DNA from: Deltaproteobacteria bacterium UBA5799
GTDB taxonomy: Bacteria; Desulfobacterota; GWC2-55-46
NCBI GenBank assembly: GCA_002418185.1
Contig: DIDN01000005.1
Coordinates: 247-38,353, forward strand
Direction of reading: 5' to 3'
DNA: 38,107 nucleotides
Below, one piece after another: positions 7,921 through 15,117 of the stretch. The translations under genes and the position numbers were made by a program. The notes under the pieces are model-generated. The model was not told the DNA's origin, did no database searches, and was given only the letters and a program-made list of their open reading frames with translations. Positions within the stretch are counted from its first letter, which is position 1. Each line of letters starts with the position of its first letter.

Positions 7921-8045
7921 GTCATTGCGAGCGTAGCGAAGCAATCTCGCTTTTTAGCCTTGAAACCCCTCTTTTTTAAAGAGGGGTAGGGGACATTATC
8001 TTGAATTCTTTATGAATCCCCCTGTTCCCCCTTTGAAAAAAAGGG
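7921..8045 (+). repeat. composite REP-like repeats, families A and B
   Basis: The gap between the merR-like gene and tRNA-Pro holds a family A unit at 7921-7949 (GTCATTGCGAGCG then TAGCGAAGCAATCTCG). A family B hairpin follows: ACCCCTCTTT (7965-7974) pairs with AAAGAGGGGT (7978-7987). A weaker hairpin, CCCTTT/AAAGGG, lies at 8029-8045. No coding capacity is visible. Confidence 0.65.
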
Positions 8046-8061
8046 ACTATAATTAAAAAAA

Positions 8062-8141
<80 letters not shown>

Positions 8142-8151
8142 GTTAAATCAA

Positions 8152-8182
8152 GGGGTTACGGAGTTTCCGTAACCCCTTTTTT
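8152..8182 (+). terminator. intrinsic terminator after tRNA-Pro
   Basis: GGGGTTACGG (8152-8161) pairs perfectly with CCGTAACCCC (8167-8176) over loop AGTTT, followed by six T residues. This is a textbook rho-independent terminator. Confidence 0.93.
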
Positions 8183-8214
8183 CTTGGAAAATGAACTGTT
8201 ATCCACTTTGGTAA

Positions 8215-8380
8215 GGCGGACCTGCCCCCCGAAAACTGTGCCACTTGTAATTAGAATGGAGTCGTAATAAAACATTCTAAAACAAGGAGGCTGGGTATGA
8301 AGAAGAGCCGGTACACGGAGGAGCAGATGGTAGGGATTTTGAAGGAGGGGGAGGCCCGCAAGATCCCAATGCCGCAATGA
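8215..8380 (+). mobile_element. IS3-family insertion sequence, left-end remnant
   Basis: Near 8219 the sequence ACCTGCCCCCCGAAAACTG resembles the left terminal repeat of IS3-family (IS407-type) elements. It is followed by a short leader, an AAGGAGG ribosome site and the first codons of an orfA transposase at 8297. The element breaks off near 8360-8380; no right end or second transposase frame is present. It lies directly downstream of the tRNA-Pro terminator, a common insertion neighbourhood. Confidence 0.6.
8297..8380 (+). pseudogene. truncated IS3-family transposase orfA
   Basis: The 27-aa reading starts MKKSRYTEEQMVGILKEGEA, which is the N-terminus of IS3-family OrfA proteins (the helix-turn-helix begins here). 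It then loses similarity (RKIPMPQ) and stops, whereas intact OrfA has about 90-100 residues and is followed by an OrfB integrase. A good ribosome site (AAGGAGG) survives. It is a decayed fragment, unlikely to be functional. Confidence 0.75.
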
Positions 8381-8386
8381 GTACCT

Positions 8387-8422
8387 GAGATTGCTTCGGG
8401 GCTAAAGTCACTCGCAATGGCA
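8387..8422 (-). repeat. REP-like repeat, family A, inverted copy
   Basis: Read on the minus strand this is CATTGCGAGTG followed by GAAGCAATCTC after an eight-base insertion, a divergent copy of the unit at 7921. The two copies face each other and flank tRNA-Pro and the IS remnant. Confidence 0.55.
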
Positions 8423-8431
8423 CGACCAGCA

Positions 8432-8800
8432 TTACACGCGCTTAAGGTGGTAGAAGGCCCATTTGGCGCATTCGTGGTCGGGCTGCCAGCGGTGCTGTAT
8501 GGAGTAGACGTGCTTCAGAAGGGTGTGCTTTATGAAGAGCCAGTCGTCCTTGAGCGCATCCACCTCGCCGGGAAACAACCGGAGCTCCGCGAGGGCGGCC
8601 TCCTTCTCCGCGGCGCCGATGGTCCTTTTGAAGGAGACCTTCCTGGCTATCTTCTGGCACTTCGAGGCCCTGAGCGGCTCATCGGGGAACCCGTCCGTGA
8701 ACTCGAGGCTCTCCGGGCCGAGCCCGTAGCTCTCAAGGAGCGCCTCCATGTCCTCCCTGTATTCCTCTGTCCTTATGGCTTCTTTTGCGGCGTCCGACAC
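8432..8800 (-). CDS. conserved-looking protein of unknown function, 122 aa
   Basis: I do not recognise this family. The product is soluble, charged and probably mostly helical, with no signal peptide or membrane segment. The C-terminal part DDWLFIKHTLLKHVYSIQHR, followed by a DHEC motif and KWAFYHLKRV, is rich in His, Trp and aromatic residues and could bind a metal or cofactor, but that is speculation. The start is GTG at 8800, preceded by AAAGGA, a ribosome site that overlaps the stop of the upstream dehydrogenase, so it is the last gene of a four-gene minus-strand operon. Codon use resembles its neighbours. The IS remnant and a REP copy lie just beyond its 3' end. Confidence 0.7.
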   Translation of the reverse strand: MSDAAKEAIRTEEYREDMEALLESYGLGPESLEFTDGFPDEPLRASKCQKIARKVSFKRTIGAAEKEAALAELRLFPGEVDALKDDWLFIKHTLLKHVYSIQHRWQPDHECAKWAFYHLKRV

Positions 8801-8810
8801 GGCTGTCCTT

Positions 8811-9674
8811 TCAGAAATTTCTTATCGTCCTGTAAACGGCCGAGAAGTCCTCTTCGCCGGCCCCCTTCGAAACTGCCGCTGCAAAGAGCTCCTTTGCAAC
8901 GCTCGCCGTGAAAAGCGGCGTCTTAAGCGTGGCGGCAAGGTCCTGGAGATAGTGGAGGTCCTTGTACATGAGCGAGCACTTGAAGTGCGGCTCGAAGTCC
9001 TCGTTCAGGAGCTTTTCTTTCTTCGCTCCGAGGAGAGCGGAGTTCCCAGCCCCGTTCGAAAATATATCAAGGGCGGTCGCCCTGTCAAGTCCGGCCTTTT
9101 CGCTCAAGGAGAGCGCCTCGGCTATTGCAGCCATGAACGCGCCGAGGAGGAGGTTGTTCACGAGTTTTATCCTGGTCGCAAGCCCCGGCTCCCCTAAAAA
9201 GTACATCGCGCTTCCGAGCTTTTCGAAATAGGGTAGGGCGGTCCTGTACGAGCTCTCCTCGCCGCTTGCGAGTATCGTAAGGCTCCCGCTCATGGCCGGT
9301 ATTATGCTCCCTATGAGCGGGGCTTCGAGGTAGGCCCCGCCCCGTTCGGTGAGAAGCGAATGAAAGGCAATGACGTCCCTGAAATGGTTGGTGGTCGTGT
9401 CCACGACCAGCTTGCCCGCCGCCTCTGCGGAAAGGAGGCCGTTCCTCATGGTCAGCACCTCTCTGACCGAGGCGCTGTCAAAGAGGCTCAGGAATATGAC
9501 GTCGGCCCTTGAGGCGAGCGCGGCAGGCGTGTCGCACGCTATGACGTCAAGCTCGCTTGCCCTGGCAAGGGTCCTGTTCCAGGCATGTACCTCGACGCCC
9601 TGGCCCTTGAGCCTCGTGGCTATCGCCTTGCCCATGCGGCCGAGCCCGATGATCCCTGCCTTTAAAGGAGCCAC
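8811..9674 (-). CDS. NAD(P)-dependent beta-hydroxyacid dehydrogenase
   Basis: The 287-aa product belongs to the 3-hydroxyisobutyrate dehydrogenase/tartronate semialdehyde reductase/glyoxylate reductase family. It starts with a Rossmann dinucleotide site KAGIIGLGRMGKAIATRLKG and has the substrate-side stretch YLEAPLIGSIIPAMSGSLTI and the catalytic-lysine motif TRIKLVNNLLLGAFMAA in the helical C-terminal domain. Exact substrate cannot be read; glyoxylate or succinate semialdehyde reduction are possibilities for members with this general sequence. The start is GTG at 9674, immediately after the TGA of the nitroreductase, so the two are translationally coupled. It is the third gene of the cassette. 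Confidence 0.88.
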   Translation of the reverse strand: MAPLKAGIIGLGRMGKAIATRLKGQGVEVHAWNRTLARASELDVIACDTPAALASRADVIFLSLFDSASVREVLTMRNGLLSAEAAGKLVVDTTTNHFRDVIAFHSLLTERGGAYLEAPLIGSIIPAMSGSLTILASGEESSYRTALPYFEKLGSAMYFLGEPGLATRIKLVNNLLLGAFMAAIAEALSLSEKAGLDRATALDIFSNGAGNSALLGAKKEKLLNEDFEPHFKCSLMYKDLHYLQDLAATLKTPLFTASVAKELFAAAVSKGAGEEDFSAVYRTIRNF

Positions 9675-10187
9675 TCAGAACCTCTCGCGATGGATTTTCC
9701 CGGGGTCGAACTCGTCGTCGGTATGCTCTGCGGGCTCCCTGGCGGCGTAGCCCAGGGGCATCATGCACTGGATCCTGTATTCATCGGGTATGCCGAGGAG
9801 CTTTTTGACGAAAGGCTCGGCGCTCCCCGGAGGGTCGCCCGCATCGGCCACCTGCACGAAGCAGGAGGCGAGACCCTGGTTTACGGCTTCGAGGTGTATG
9901 TGTTCAGCGGCTATGGAGGAGTCCTCCCTGAAGCGCCTTCCTTTTTTAATATTATAGCAGATGACCGCCACGAGCGGAGCGTTCTTGACGAAGCGGGCGT
10001 GAGCAGTGGAAGAGGAGAGGGCTTTTTTTGTTTCCCGGTCGCCGACTACCACGAACTCCCAGGCCCTTGTCCCCCACGAAGTCGGAGCGCACATTGCGGC
10101 CTTCAAGACCTCCTTGAGCTTTTTGGGCTCCACCTCGCGCTTGAGGAAAACCCTGACAGACCGCCGCTTTCTGATTGCGCTGAGCAT
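9675..10187 (-). CDS. nitroreductase-family FMN-dependent oxidoreductase
   Basis: The 170-aa product has the N-terminal FMN-phosphate motif RKRRSVRVFLKREV, the helix ending APTSWGTRAWEFVVVGD, and C-terminal MMPLGYAAREP, as in small nitroreductases that dimerise and use NAD(P)H. The length is at the short end (170-200). Physiological substrate is unknown; flavin, quinone or enone reduction are all possible. A good ribosome site (AGAGGTGG) lies three bases before the ATG and overlaps the stop of the upstream lipoprotein gene. Confidence 0.9.
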   Translation of the reverse strand: MLSAIRKRRSVRVFLKREVEPKKLKEVLKAAMCAPTSWGTRAWEFVVVGDRETKKALSSSTAHARFVKNAPLVAVICYNIKKGRRFREDSSIAAEHIHLEAVNQGLASCFVQVADAGDPPGSAEPFVKKLLGIPDEYRIQCMMPLGYAAREPAEHTDDEFDPGKIHRERF

Positions 10188-10196
10188 TTCCCACCT

Positions 10197-10733
10197 CTAC
10201 TCTGAAAGGAGTTTCTCTATGAGACTGGTCGTCTCTCCGCCGGTCCAGTCGGACCGGCCCTTGACGACGAGGGCGATATTGCCGTCCCTCCCGATGACAT
10301 ACGCCTCGGGGGCGCGCATGACCCTGTACGCCTCTACGACGTAGCCGTCCTCGTCCCTTATGTTAATGAAGCTGAACCCTTCGTTTTCGAGGAACTCCCG
10401 CACCTTGAAGAGCGGGGCGCTGTGCATGGAGTCGGCCCCGATTGCGGCCACCACGAGACCGCGCCCGCGGTATTTCCGCTGGAGGACGTCGAGCGATTCA
10501 AGCTCCTCCCTGCACTCCCCGCATTTCATCCTCCAGAAATAAAGGAGCACCACCTTTCCCCTTTCCTCCGAAAGCCTGAACGGCGTCCCGTCCATGTCTT
10601 TATACAGGAAGTCGACTGCCGGGCTGCCCGGTGCGAGCTTCGGCTCGTAAAGGCTCCCGCCGGGCTTGCCGGCCTGGTCGTTGCAGGCCGCGGCGAGCAA
10701 GGCCAGGAGGAGCGTTGAAAGTAATTTTTTCAC
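10197..10733 (-). CDS. TlpA-like thioredoxin-fold lipoprotein
   Basis: The 178-aa product begins with a lipoprotein signal, VKKLLSTLLLALLAAAC, with the acylated Cys in a clear lipobox, so it is tethered to a membrane facing the periplasm. The mature part is an AhpC/TSA-Redoxin domain of the TlpA/ResA type: FRLSEERGKVVLLYFWRMKC, active site CGEC, and VMRAPEAYVIGRDGNIALV with the cis-proline region. It probably reduces or exchanges disulfides. I chose GTG at 10733 because GGAGG lies eight bases upstream and the lipoprotein signal starts there; an upstream ATG at 10829 would add 32 residues in front of the signal. It leads a four-gene operon. Confidence 0.87.
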   Translation of the reverse strand: MKKLLSTLLLALLAAACNDQAGKPGGSLYEPKLAPGSPAVDFLYKDMDGTPFRLSEERGKVVLLYFWRMKCGECREELESLDVLQRKYRGRGLVVAAIGADSMHSAPLFKVREFLENEGFSFINIRDEDGYVVEAYRVMRAPEAYVIGRDGNIALVVKGRSDWTGGETTSLIEKLLSE

Positions 10734-10809
10734 GGCCACAACCTCCAGGGGGAGTATGATACCAGAACAGGCCGGTGGAAAGGAAGGGCTTATGCCGGTA
10801 CCGGTCGCC

Positions 10810-10849
10810 TTGCATGAAGCGATTACCATCGAGTGCCGGCTTCATGCAA
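10810..10849. repeat. 11-bp inverted repeat with 18-base spacer
   Basis: TTGCATGAAGC (10810-10820) and GCTTCATGCAA (10839-10849) are perfect inverted copies. The site lies in the divergent gap between the TlpA-like gene and leuS. It could be a hairpin or a paired operator. Confidence 0.6.
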
Positions 10850-10926
10850 CCCTTTCCCGTTGAAAAATGGTAAAATAGTGTGTTAAAAAACCTGGTTGAT
10901 ACCTGTTTTCACCATAGAGAGGGAAG

Positions 10927-13521
10927 ATGGCAGAGAAGTCCGAGAGGTATGACCACAAGTCGGTAGAGTCCAGGTGGCAGGCCGAGTGGGAGAAGGCCGG
11001 GGCCTTCAGGACAACCGGCGCCGCAGGCGGCAAATACTACGTCCTCGAGATGTTCCCGTATCCTTCCGGGAAGATCCACATGGGGCACGTCAGGAACTAC
11101 TCCATCGGGGACGTGGTCGCCAGGTTCCTGATGATGAACGGCAGGAGCGTACTTCATCCCATGGGCTGGGACGCCTTTGGGCTGCCTGCCGAGAACGCGG
11201 CCATCCAGCACGGCATACACCCCGCGAAGTGGACGTACGAGAACATAGACAACATGCGGGGGCAATTGAAGCGCATGGGCCTCTCCTACGACTGGGGGAG
11301 GGAGGTCGCGACATGCTCGCCCGAGTATTACAGGTGGAACCAGTGGCTCTTCTTGAAGCTCTTCGAGAAGGAGCTCGCCTACAAGAGGCGCTCGTCCGTC
11401 AACTGGTGCCCCGAGTGCTCTACCGTGCTCGCGAACGAGCAGGTCGAGGACGGCAGGTGCTGGAGGTGCGGCACTCTCGTCGAGACGAGGGAGCTGGAGC
11501 AGTGGTTCTTCCGGATAACCGCGTACGCGGAGGAGCTCCTTGACCATACATACAAGCTCCCGGGCTGGCCCGAGCGCGTGCTTGTAATGCAGAGGAACTG
11601 GATAGGCAAATCAGTCGGGGCAGAGGCCGATTTCAGGGTCGAGGGCTCGGATGAGTCGATAAGGATATTCACGACAAGGCCCGACACCCTCTTCGGGGTC
11701 ACCTTCATGTCGCTTGCCGCCGGGCACCCGTTGCTCGAAAAGATAACCGCGCCCGAGAGAAAGGAAGAGGTGGAGAGTTTCTCGGCAAGGGCAAAGGCTG
11801 AGGCGAAGCGCATGGCCGTGAGCCCCGACGAGGTCGAGAAGGAGGGGGTATTTACAGGCGCGTACTGCCTGAACCCGCTTACAGGCGACAGGGTCCCTGT
11901 ATACGCCGCAAACTTCGTATTGATGGAGTACGGCACGGGCGCGGTCATGGCGGTCCCTGCGCACGACCAGAGGGACTTCGAGTTCGCGAGGAAATACGGC
12001 CTGCCGGTAAAGGCGGTGATAAACCCGCCCGGTCAGGCGCTCGACCCGGAGAAGATGGATGCGGCTTACGTCGAGCCCGGGGTAATGGTGAACTCAGGCC
12101 CCGTTAACGGGATTAAGAGCGAAGAGGCAAAAGAGGCGATAACGCGCCTCCTTGAGGAGAAAAAGGCGGGGGAAAAGGCCGTAACTTACAGGCTCCGCGA
12201 CTGGGGCATATCGAGGCAGAGGTACTGGGGCTGCCCCATTCCGATTATCTACTGCGAAAAGTGCGGAGCCGTCCCTGTCCCGTATGACCAGCTCCCTGTT
12301 ATACTCCCCGAGGACGTCTCGCTTACCGGCAAGGGCCTCTCGCCCCTTGCCTCGTCCGAAGCGTTCGTGAACGCGGCCTGCCCGTCGTGCGGCGGGGTTG
12401 CCCGGCGCGAAACCGACACCATGGACACCTTCGTCGACTCGTCCTGGTACTTCCTCAGGTACGTCTCTCCCAAGGAGTCGGAGTTGCCGTTCAGGGAAGA
12501 CGAAGCCCGGTACTGGATGCCCGTGGACCAGTACATAGGCGGCATAGAGCACGCGGTGATGCACCTCCTTTACGCGCGCTTTTTCACGAAGGCGCTCCGC
12601 GACCTGGGGCTCCACGGCTTTGACGAGCCCTTCCGAAACCTCTTAACCCAGGGCATGGTCTGCAAGGAGATAACCCGCTGCCAGGAGCACGGTTATCTCT
12701 ACCCCGAGGAGGCCGCCGGAGGCGTATGCAAGTTCTGCTCTAAGCCGGTCGCGACCGGGGCCGTGGAGAAGATGTCCAAGTCCAAGAAGAACGTCATAGA
12801 CCCTGACGGGATAATCGGGAGGTACGGTGCCGACACCACGAGGCTCTTTACGCTCTTTGCGGCCCCGCCCGAGAAGGACCTCGACTGGAACGAGGATGGG
12901 GTCGAGGGCTCGTACAGGTTCCTGGGCAGGGTCTGGAGGCTCGCGACCGAGAATGTCGAACTTTTGAAAGAAACGATACCCCTGGAGCCCGGCCTGAAGA
13001 TCGAAGGGTCGGCAAGGGAGCTGTACGCAGCAACTCACAGGACCATAAGGAAGGTCACCCAGGACATAGAGGAGAGGTTCCATTTCAACACTGCCATAAG
13101 CTCGATAATGGAGCTCGTGAACGCTCTATACCAGTTCCAGACTGAACTTGATGGAAAAGAGCCGCATTCCATCGAGGCAAGAGTCTTCAGGGAGGCCGTC
13201 GAGGCAGTAATCCTCCTCCTTGCGCCCTTTGCCCCGCACATCTCCGAGGAACTCTGGGAAAGGCTCGGCAACCAGGAGCCGGTCTACCGGACCGGTTGGC
13301 CCAGGTGGAGCGAGGGGGCCGTTAAGGAGGACGAGGTCGAGATACCGGTGCAGGTGAACGGCAAGGTGAGGGCCAGGGTAAGGATACCCGCCGGCGCGGC
13401 TGAGGAAGAGGCAAGGTCGCTTGTGATGCAGGACGATAAGATAGCGGAGCTTACTTCAGGGAAGGCAGTGAGGAAGTTCGTGTACGTGAAGGACAAGATA
13501 GTCAACATGGTGGTAGCATGA
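10927..13521 (+). CDS. leuS: leucine--tRNA ligase
   Basis: This class I synthetase charges tRNA-Leu. The 864-aa length is typical. The HIGH-type motif appears in MFPYPSGKIHMGHVRNYSIG, the zinc-finger insert in NWCPECSTVLANEQVEDGRC, the CP1 editing domain around RIFTTRPDTLFGVTFMSLA and NFVLMEYGTGAVMAVPAHDQ, and the catalytic KMSKS loop in VEKMSKSKKNVIDPDGII. A C-terminal domain ends VRKFVYVKDKIVNMVVA. The ATG overlaps nothing upstream and has GAGGGAAG before it. Its stop overlaps the lptE start by four bases (ATGA), so leuS-lptE-holA form one unit. Confidence 0.98.
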   Translation: MAEKSERYDHKSVESRWQAEWEKAGAFRTTGAAGGKYYVLEMFPYPSGKIHMGHVRNYSIGDVVARFLMMNGRSVLHPMGWDAFGLPAENAAIQHGIHPAKWTYENIDNMRGQLKRMGLSYDWGREVATCSPEYYRWNQWLFLKLFEKELAYKRRSSVNWCPECSTVLANEQVEDGRCWRCGTLVETRELEQWFFRITAYAEELLDHTYKLPGWPERVLVMQRNWIGKSVGAEADFRVEGSDESIRIFTTRPDTLFGVTFMSLAAGHPLLEKITAPERKEEVESFSARAKAEAKRMAVSPDEVEKEGVFTGAYCLNPLTGDRVPVYAANFVLMEYGTGAVMAVPAHDQRDFEFARKYGLPVKAVINPPGQALDPEKMDAAYVEPGVMVNSGPVNGIKSEEAKEAITRLLEEKKAGEKAVTYRLRDWGISRQRYWGCPIPIIYCEKCGAVPVPYDQLPVILPEDVSLTGKGLSPLASSEAFVNAACPSCGGVARRETDTMDTFVDSSWYFLRYVSPKESELPFREDEARYWMPVDQYIGGIEHAVMHLLYARFFTKALRDLGLHGFDEPFRNLLTQGMVCKEITRCQEHGYLYPEEAAGGVCKFCSKPVATGAVEKMSKSKKNVIDPDGIIGRYGADTTRLFTLFAAPPEKDLDWNEDGVEGSYRFLGRVWRLATENVELLKETIPLEPGLKIEGSARELYAATHRTIRKVTQDIEERFHFNTAISSIMELVNALYQFQTELDGKEPHSIEARVFREAVEAVILLLAPFAPHISEELWERLGNQEPVYRTGWPRWSEGAVKEDEVEIPVQVNGKVRARVRIPAGAAEEEARSLVMQDDKIAELTSGKAVRKFVYVKDKIVNMVVA

Positions 13522-14018
13522 GGACTGCCGTCGCGCTCCTCATCTCGCTCCTCGTCCTTTCGGGCTGCGGCTATCACCTGACCGGCAAGGCGGGGAACAT
13601 GCCGGGCGGGGTCGAGGGCCTCTACATACCGGTATTCACCAACGTCACGCTAAAGCCGGACATCGAGTCAAGCGTGACCGCCGCTTTCGTAAACGAGTTC
13701 CTTACGACCGTAAGTATTGCCGAGGACGCGCACTTCGTAATGGAAGGGACCATAAAGTCGTACGACACAGCCCCGATATCCTTTTCAATGAGCGACGTGG
13801 CCCAGGAGTACAGGCTTACGGTCGTAATGGACCTCCGCATCATGAAGAGGGCCACGGGTGAGGTCGTCTGGCAGGCGAGCGGGGTCGCGGACTCCGAGGA
13901 CTTTACCGTAAACACGGCCAGCCCGTCGGATACCAGGGAGAGGGAGGCGGCGGCCCTCCTTAAGCTTGCCAGGGACACGGCAAGGCTCGTAAAGGAACGC
14001 ATGCTGGTGAGGTTCTGA
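13518..14018 (+). CDS. lptE: LPS-assembly lipoprotein LptE
   Basis: LptE plugs the LptD barrel in the outer membrane and helps insert lipopolysaccharide. The 166-aa product has a signal peptide with lipobox LVLSGCGYHL (Cys at about 17); GCGYHL is a hallmark of LptE. The rest (GLYIPVFTNVTLKPDIES, VTAAFVNEFL, MDLRIMKRATGEVVWQASGV) fits the alpha/beta fold. It overlaps leuS by four bases and abuts holA, the order seen in many proteobacteria. Its presence indicates an LPS-bearing outer membrane. Confidence 0.92.
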   Translation: MRTAVALLISLLVLSGCGYHLTGKAGNMPGGVEGLYIPVFTNVTLKPDIESSVTAAFVNEFLTTVSIAEDAHFVMEGTIKSYDTAPISFSMSDVAQEYRLTVVMDLRIMKRATGEVVWQASGVADSEDFTVNTASPSDTREREAAALLKLARDTARLVKERMLVRF

Positions 14019-14984
14019 GTGACTTTGAAGCCCGTATACTATCTCTACGGCACCGACGACTACCTCGCGGATGCCCGCCTCGCGGAGATAAGGAAGGAGG
14101 CGCTTTCAGGCCCCTTCGCCTCGATGAACTTCCACGCTTTCGAGGGCAAGGGCCTGGATGCCGGAGATGTCATCTCGGCCGCCTCGACCTTTCCGGCCTT
14201 TTCAGAGCGGAGGCTCGTGCTCGTAAAGGGGGCAGAGTCCATAAAGGCCGCCGAGGAAAAGAGGCTCGTCTCATACGTCAGGGACCCGTCGCCCTTTACC
14301 TGCCTCGTATTCATATCGAACGCCGCAAAACTGGAGAAGGGGTCCGAGCTCGTCAAGGCGCTCGAAGAGAAGGGGTTTCTCAAGGCGTGCAACCGGTTGA
14401 GCGACCCGGAGCTACTGAGATGGATAAGGGACGAGGCCGCGAGGCAGGGGAAAACCATAACAGCCGAGGCAACGAGGAGGCTCCTCGATACCGCCGGGAA
14501 CCGGCTCCGGGACTTGAAGGGCGAGCTCGATAAAATTGTCCTCTTTATCGGTGAAAAGCCCGGGATAGACGAGAAAGACATAGAGGAGTCCGGCCTCGAG
14601 TGCAGGGAGGAGACGGTATTCGGCCTGTCCGACGCGATAGGCAGGAAGGACCTCACCGAGGCCATGAGGGCCTACCGGAGGCTCTCGGACGAGGAGCCGG
14701 TAAAGGTGCTCGGCGCAGTGGCGAGGCAGATGAGGACGCTCCTCAGGGTGAAGGCGCTCCTCAGGAAGGGCACGCAAACGTCGAGGATAGCCTCTGCTGC
14801 CGGGCTTTACCCCAGGTACGCCGAGGACTATGTAAGGAGGAGCAGGCTTTTCAACGAGGCGGAGCTCAAGGCCGCCGTTTTGAGGCTCCTTGCCGCCGAT
14901 ACCGACCTCAAGTCCGGCAGGGCGCCTTCGGCCACGGTGCTACCGAGGCTCATAATGGAGCTTTGCGGGGCAGGGAACCGGTAG
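14019..14984 (+). CDS. holA: DNA polymerase III subunit delta
   Basis: Delta opens the beta sliding clamp as part of the clamp loader. The 321-aa product starts KPVYYLYGTDDYLADARLAE, a typical holA start, and continues with FEGKGLDAGDVISAASTFPA, SERRLVLVKGAESIKAAEEK and the C-terminal collar helices (ALLRKGTQTSRIASAAGLYP). The start is GTG at 14019, directly after the lptE TGA, indicating coupled translation. Normal length is about 320-345. It is the last gene of the leuS operon. Confidence 0.94.
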   Translation: MTLKPVYYLYGTDDYLADARLAEIRKEALSGPFASMNFHAFEGKGLDAGDVISAASTFPAFSERRLVLVKGAESIKAAEEKRLVSYVRDPSPFTCLVFISNAAKLEKGSELVKALEEKGFLKACNRLSDPELLRWIRDEAARQGKTITAEATRRLLDTAGNRLRDLKGELDKIVLFIGEKPGIDEKDIEESGLECREETVFGLSDAIGRKDLTEAMRAYRRLSDEEPVKVLGAVARQMRTLLRVKALLRKGTQTSRIASAAGLYPRYAEDYVRRSRLFNEAELKAAVLRLLAADTDLKSGRAPSATVLPRLIMELCGAGNR

Positions 14985-15000
14985 GATATTCCTTTATCCG

Positions 15001-15029
15001 TTGACCGGCGTGCCCTGATATTGTATAAT
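15001..15029 (+). promoter_or_regulatory. sigma70-type promoter upstream of prfC
   Basis: TTGACC (15001-15006) and TATAAT (15024-15029) are separated by 17 bases, close to consensus. Transcription should start near 15036, just in front of a terminator-like hairpin. Confidence 0.75.
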
Positions 15030-15038
15030 TCTTTCCCG

Positions 15039-15068
15039 AATGGGCCTTCTTCCCAGGCCCATTTTTTT
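15039..15068 (+). terminator. intrinsic terminator between holA and prfC
   Basis: AATGGGCCT (15039-15047) pairs perfectly with AGGCCCATT (15055-15063) over a seven-base loop, followed by a run of seven T residues. It can end the leuS operon, but it also lies within about 30 bases of the start point predicted from the promoter at 15001. Confidence 0.88.
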
Positions 15069-15117
15069 ATTTTCTGCCGCAGCGTCCGGTTGCGGCCACA
15101 AGCCAGGCAGGAAAAGG

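Noticed and set aside
10860..10888. Promoter TTGAAA-17-TTAAAA for leuS
   Set aside because: The -10 match is poor, and other AT-rich hexamers nearby are equally plausible, so the start cannot be placed.
15040..15117. ATG at 15040 as the prfC start with a signal-like N-terminus
   Set aside because: The extension overlaps the terminator hairpin and is absent from RF3, a cytoplasmic protein that starts at MSRHFQKEI.
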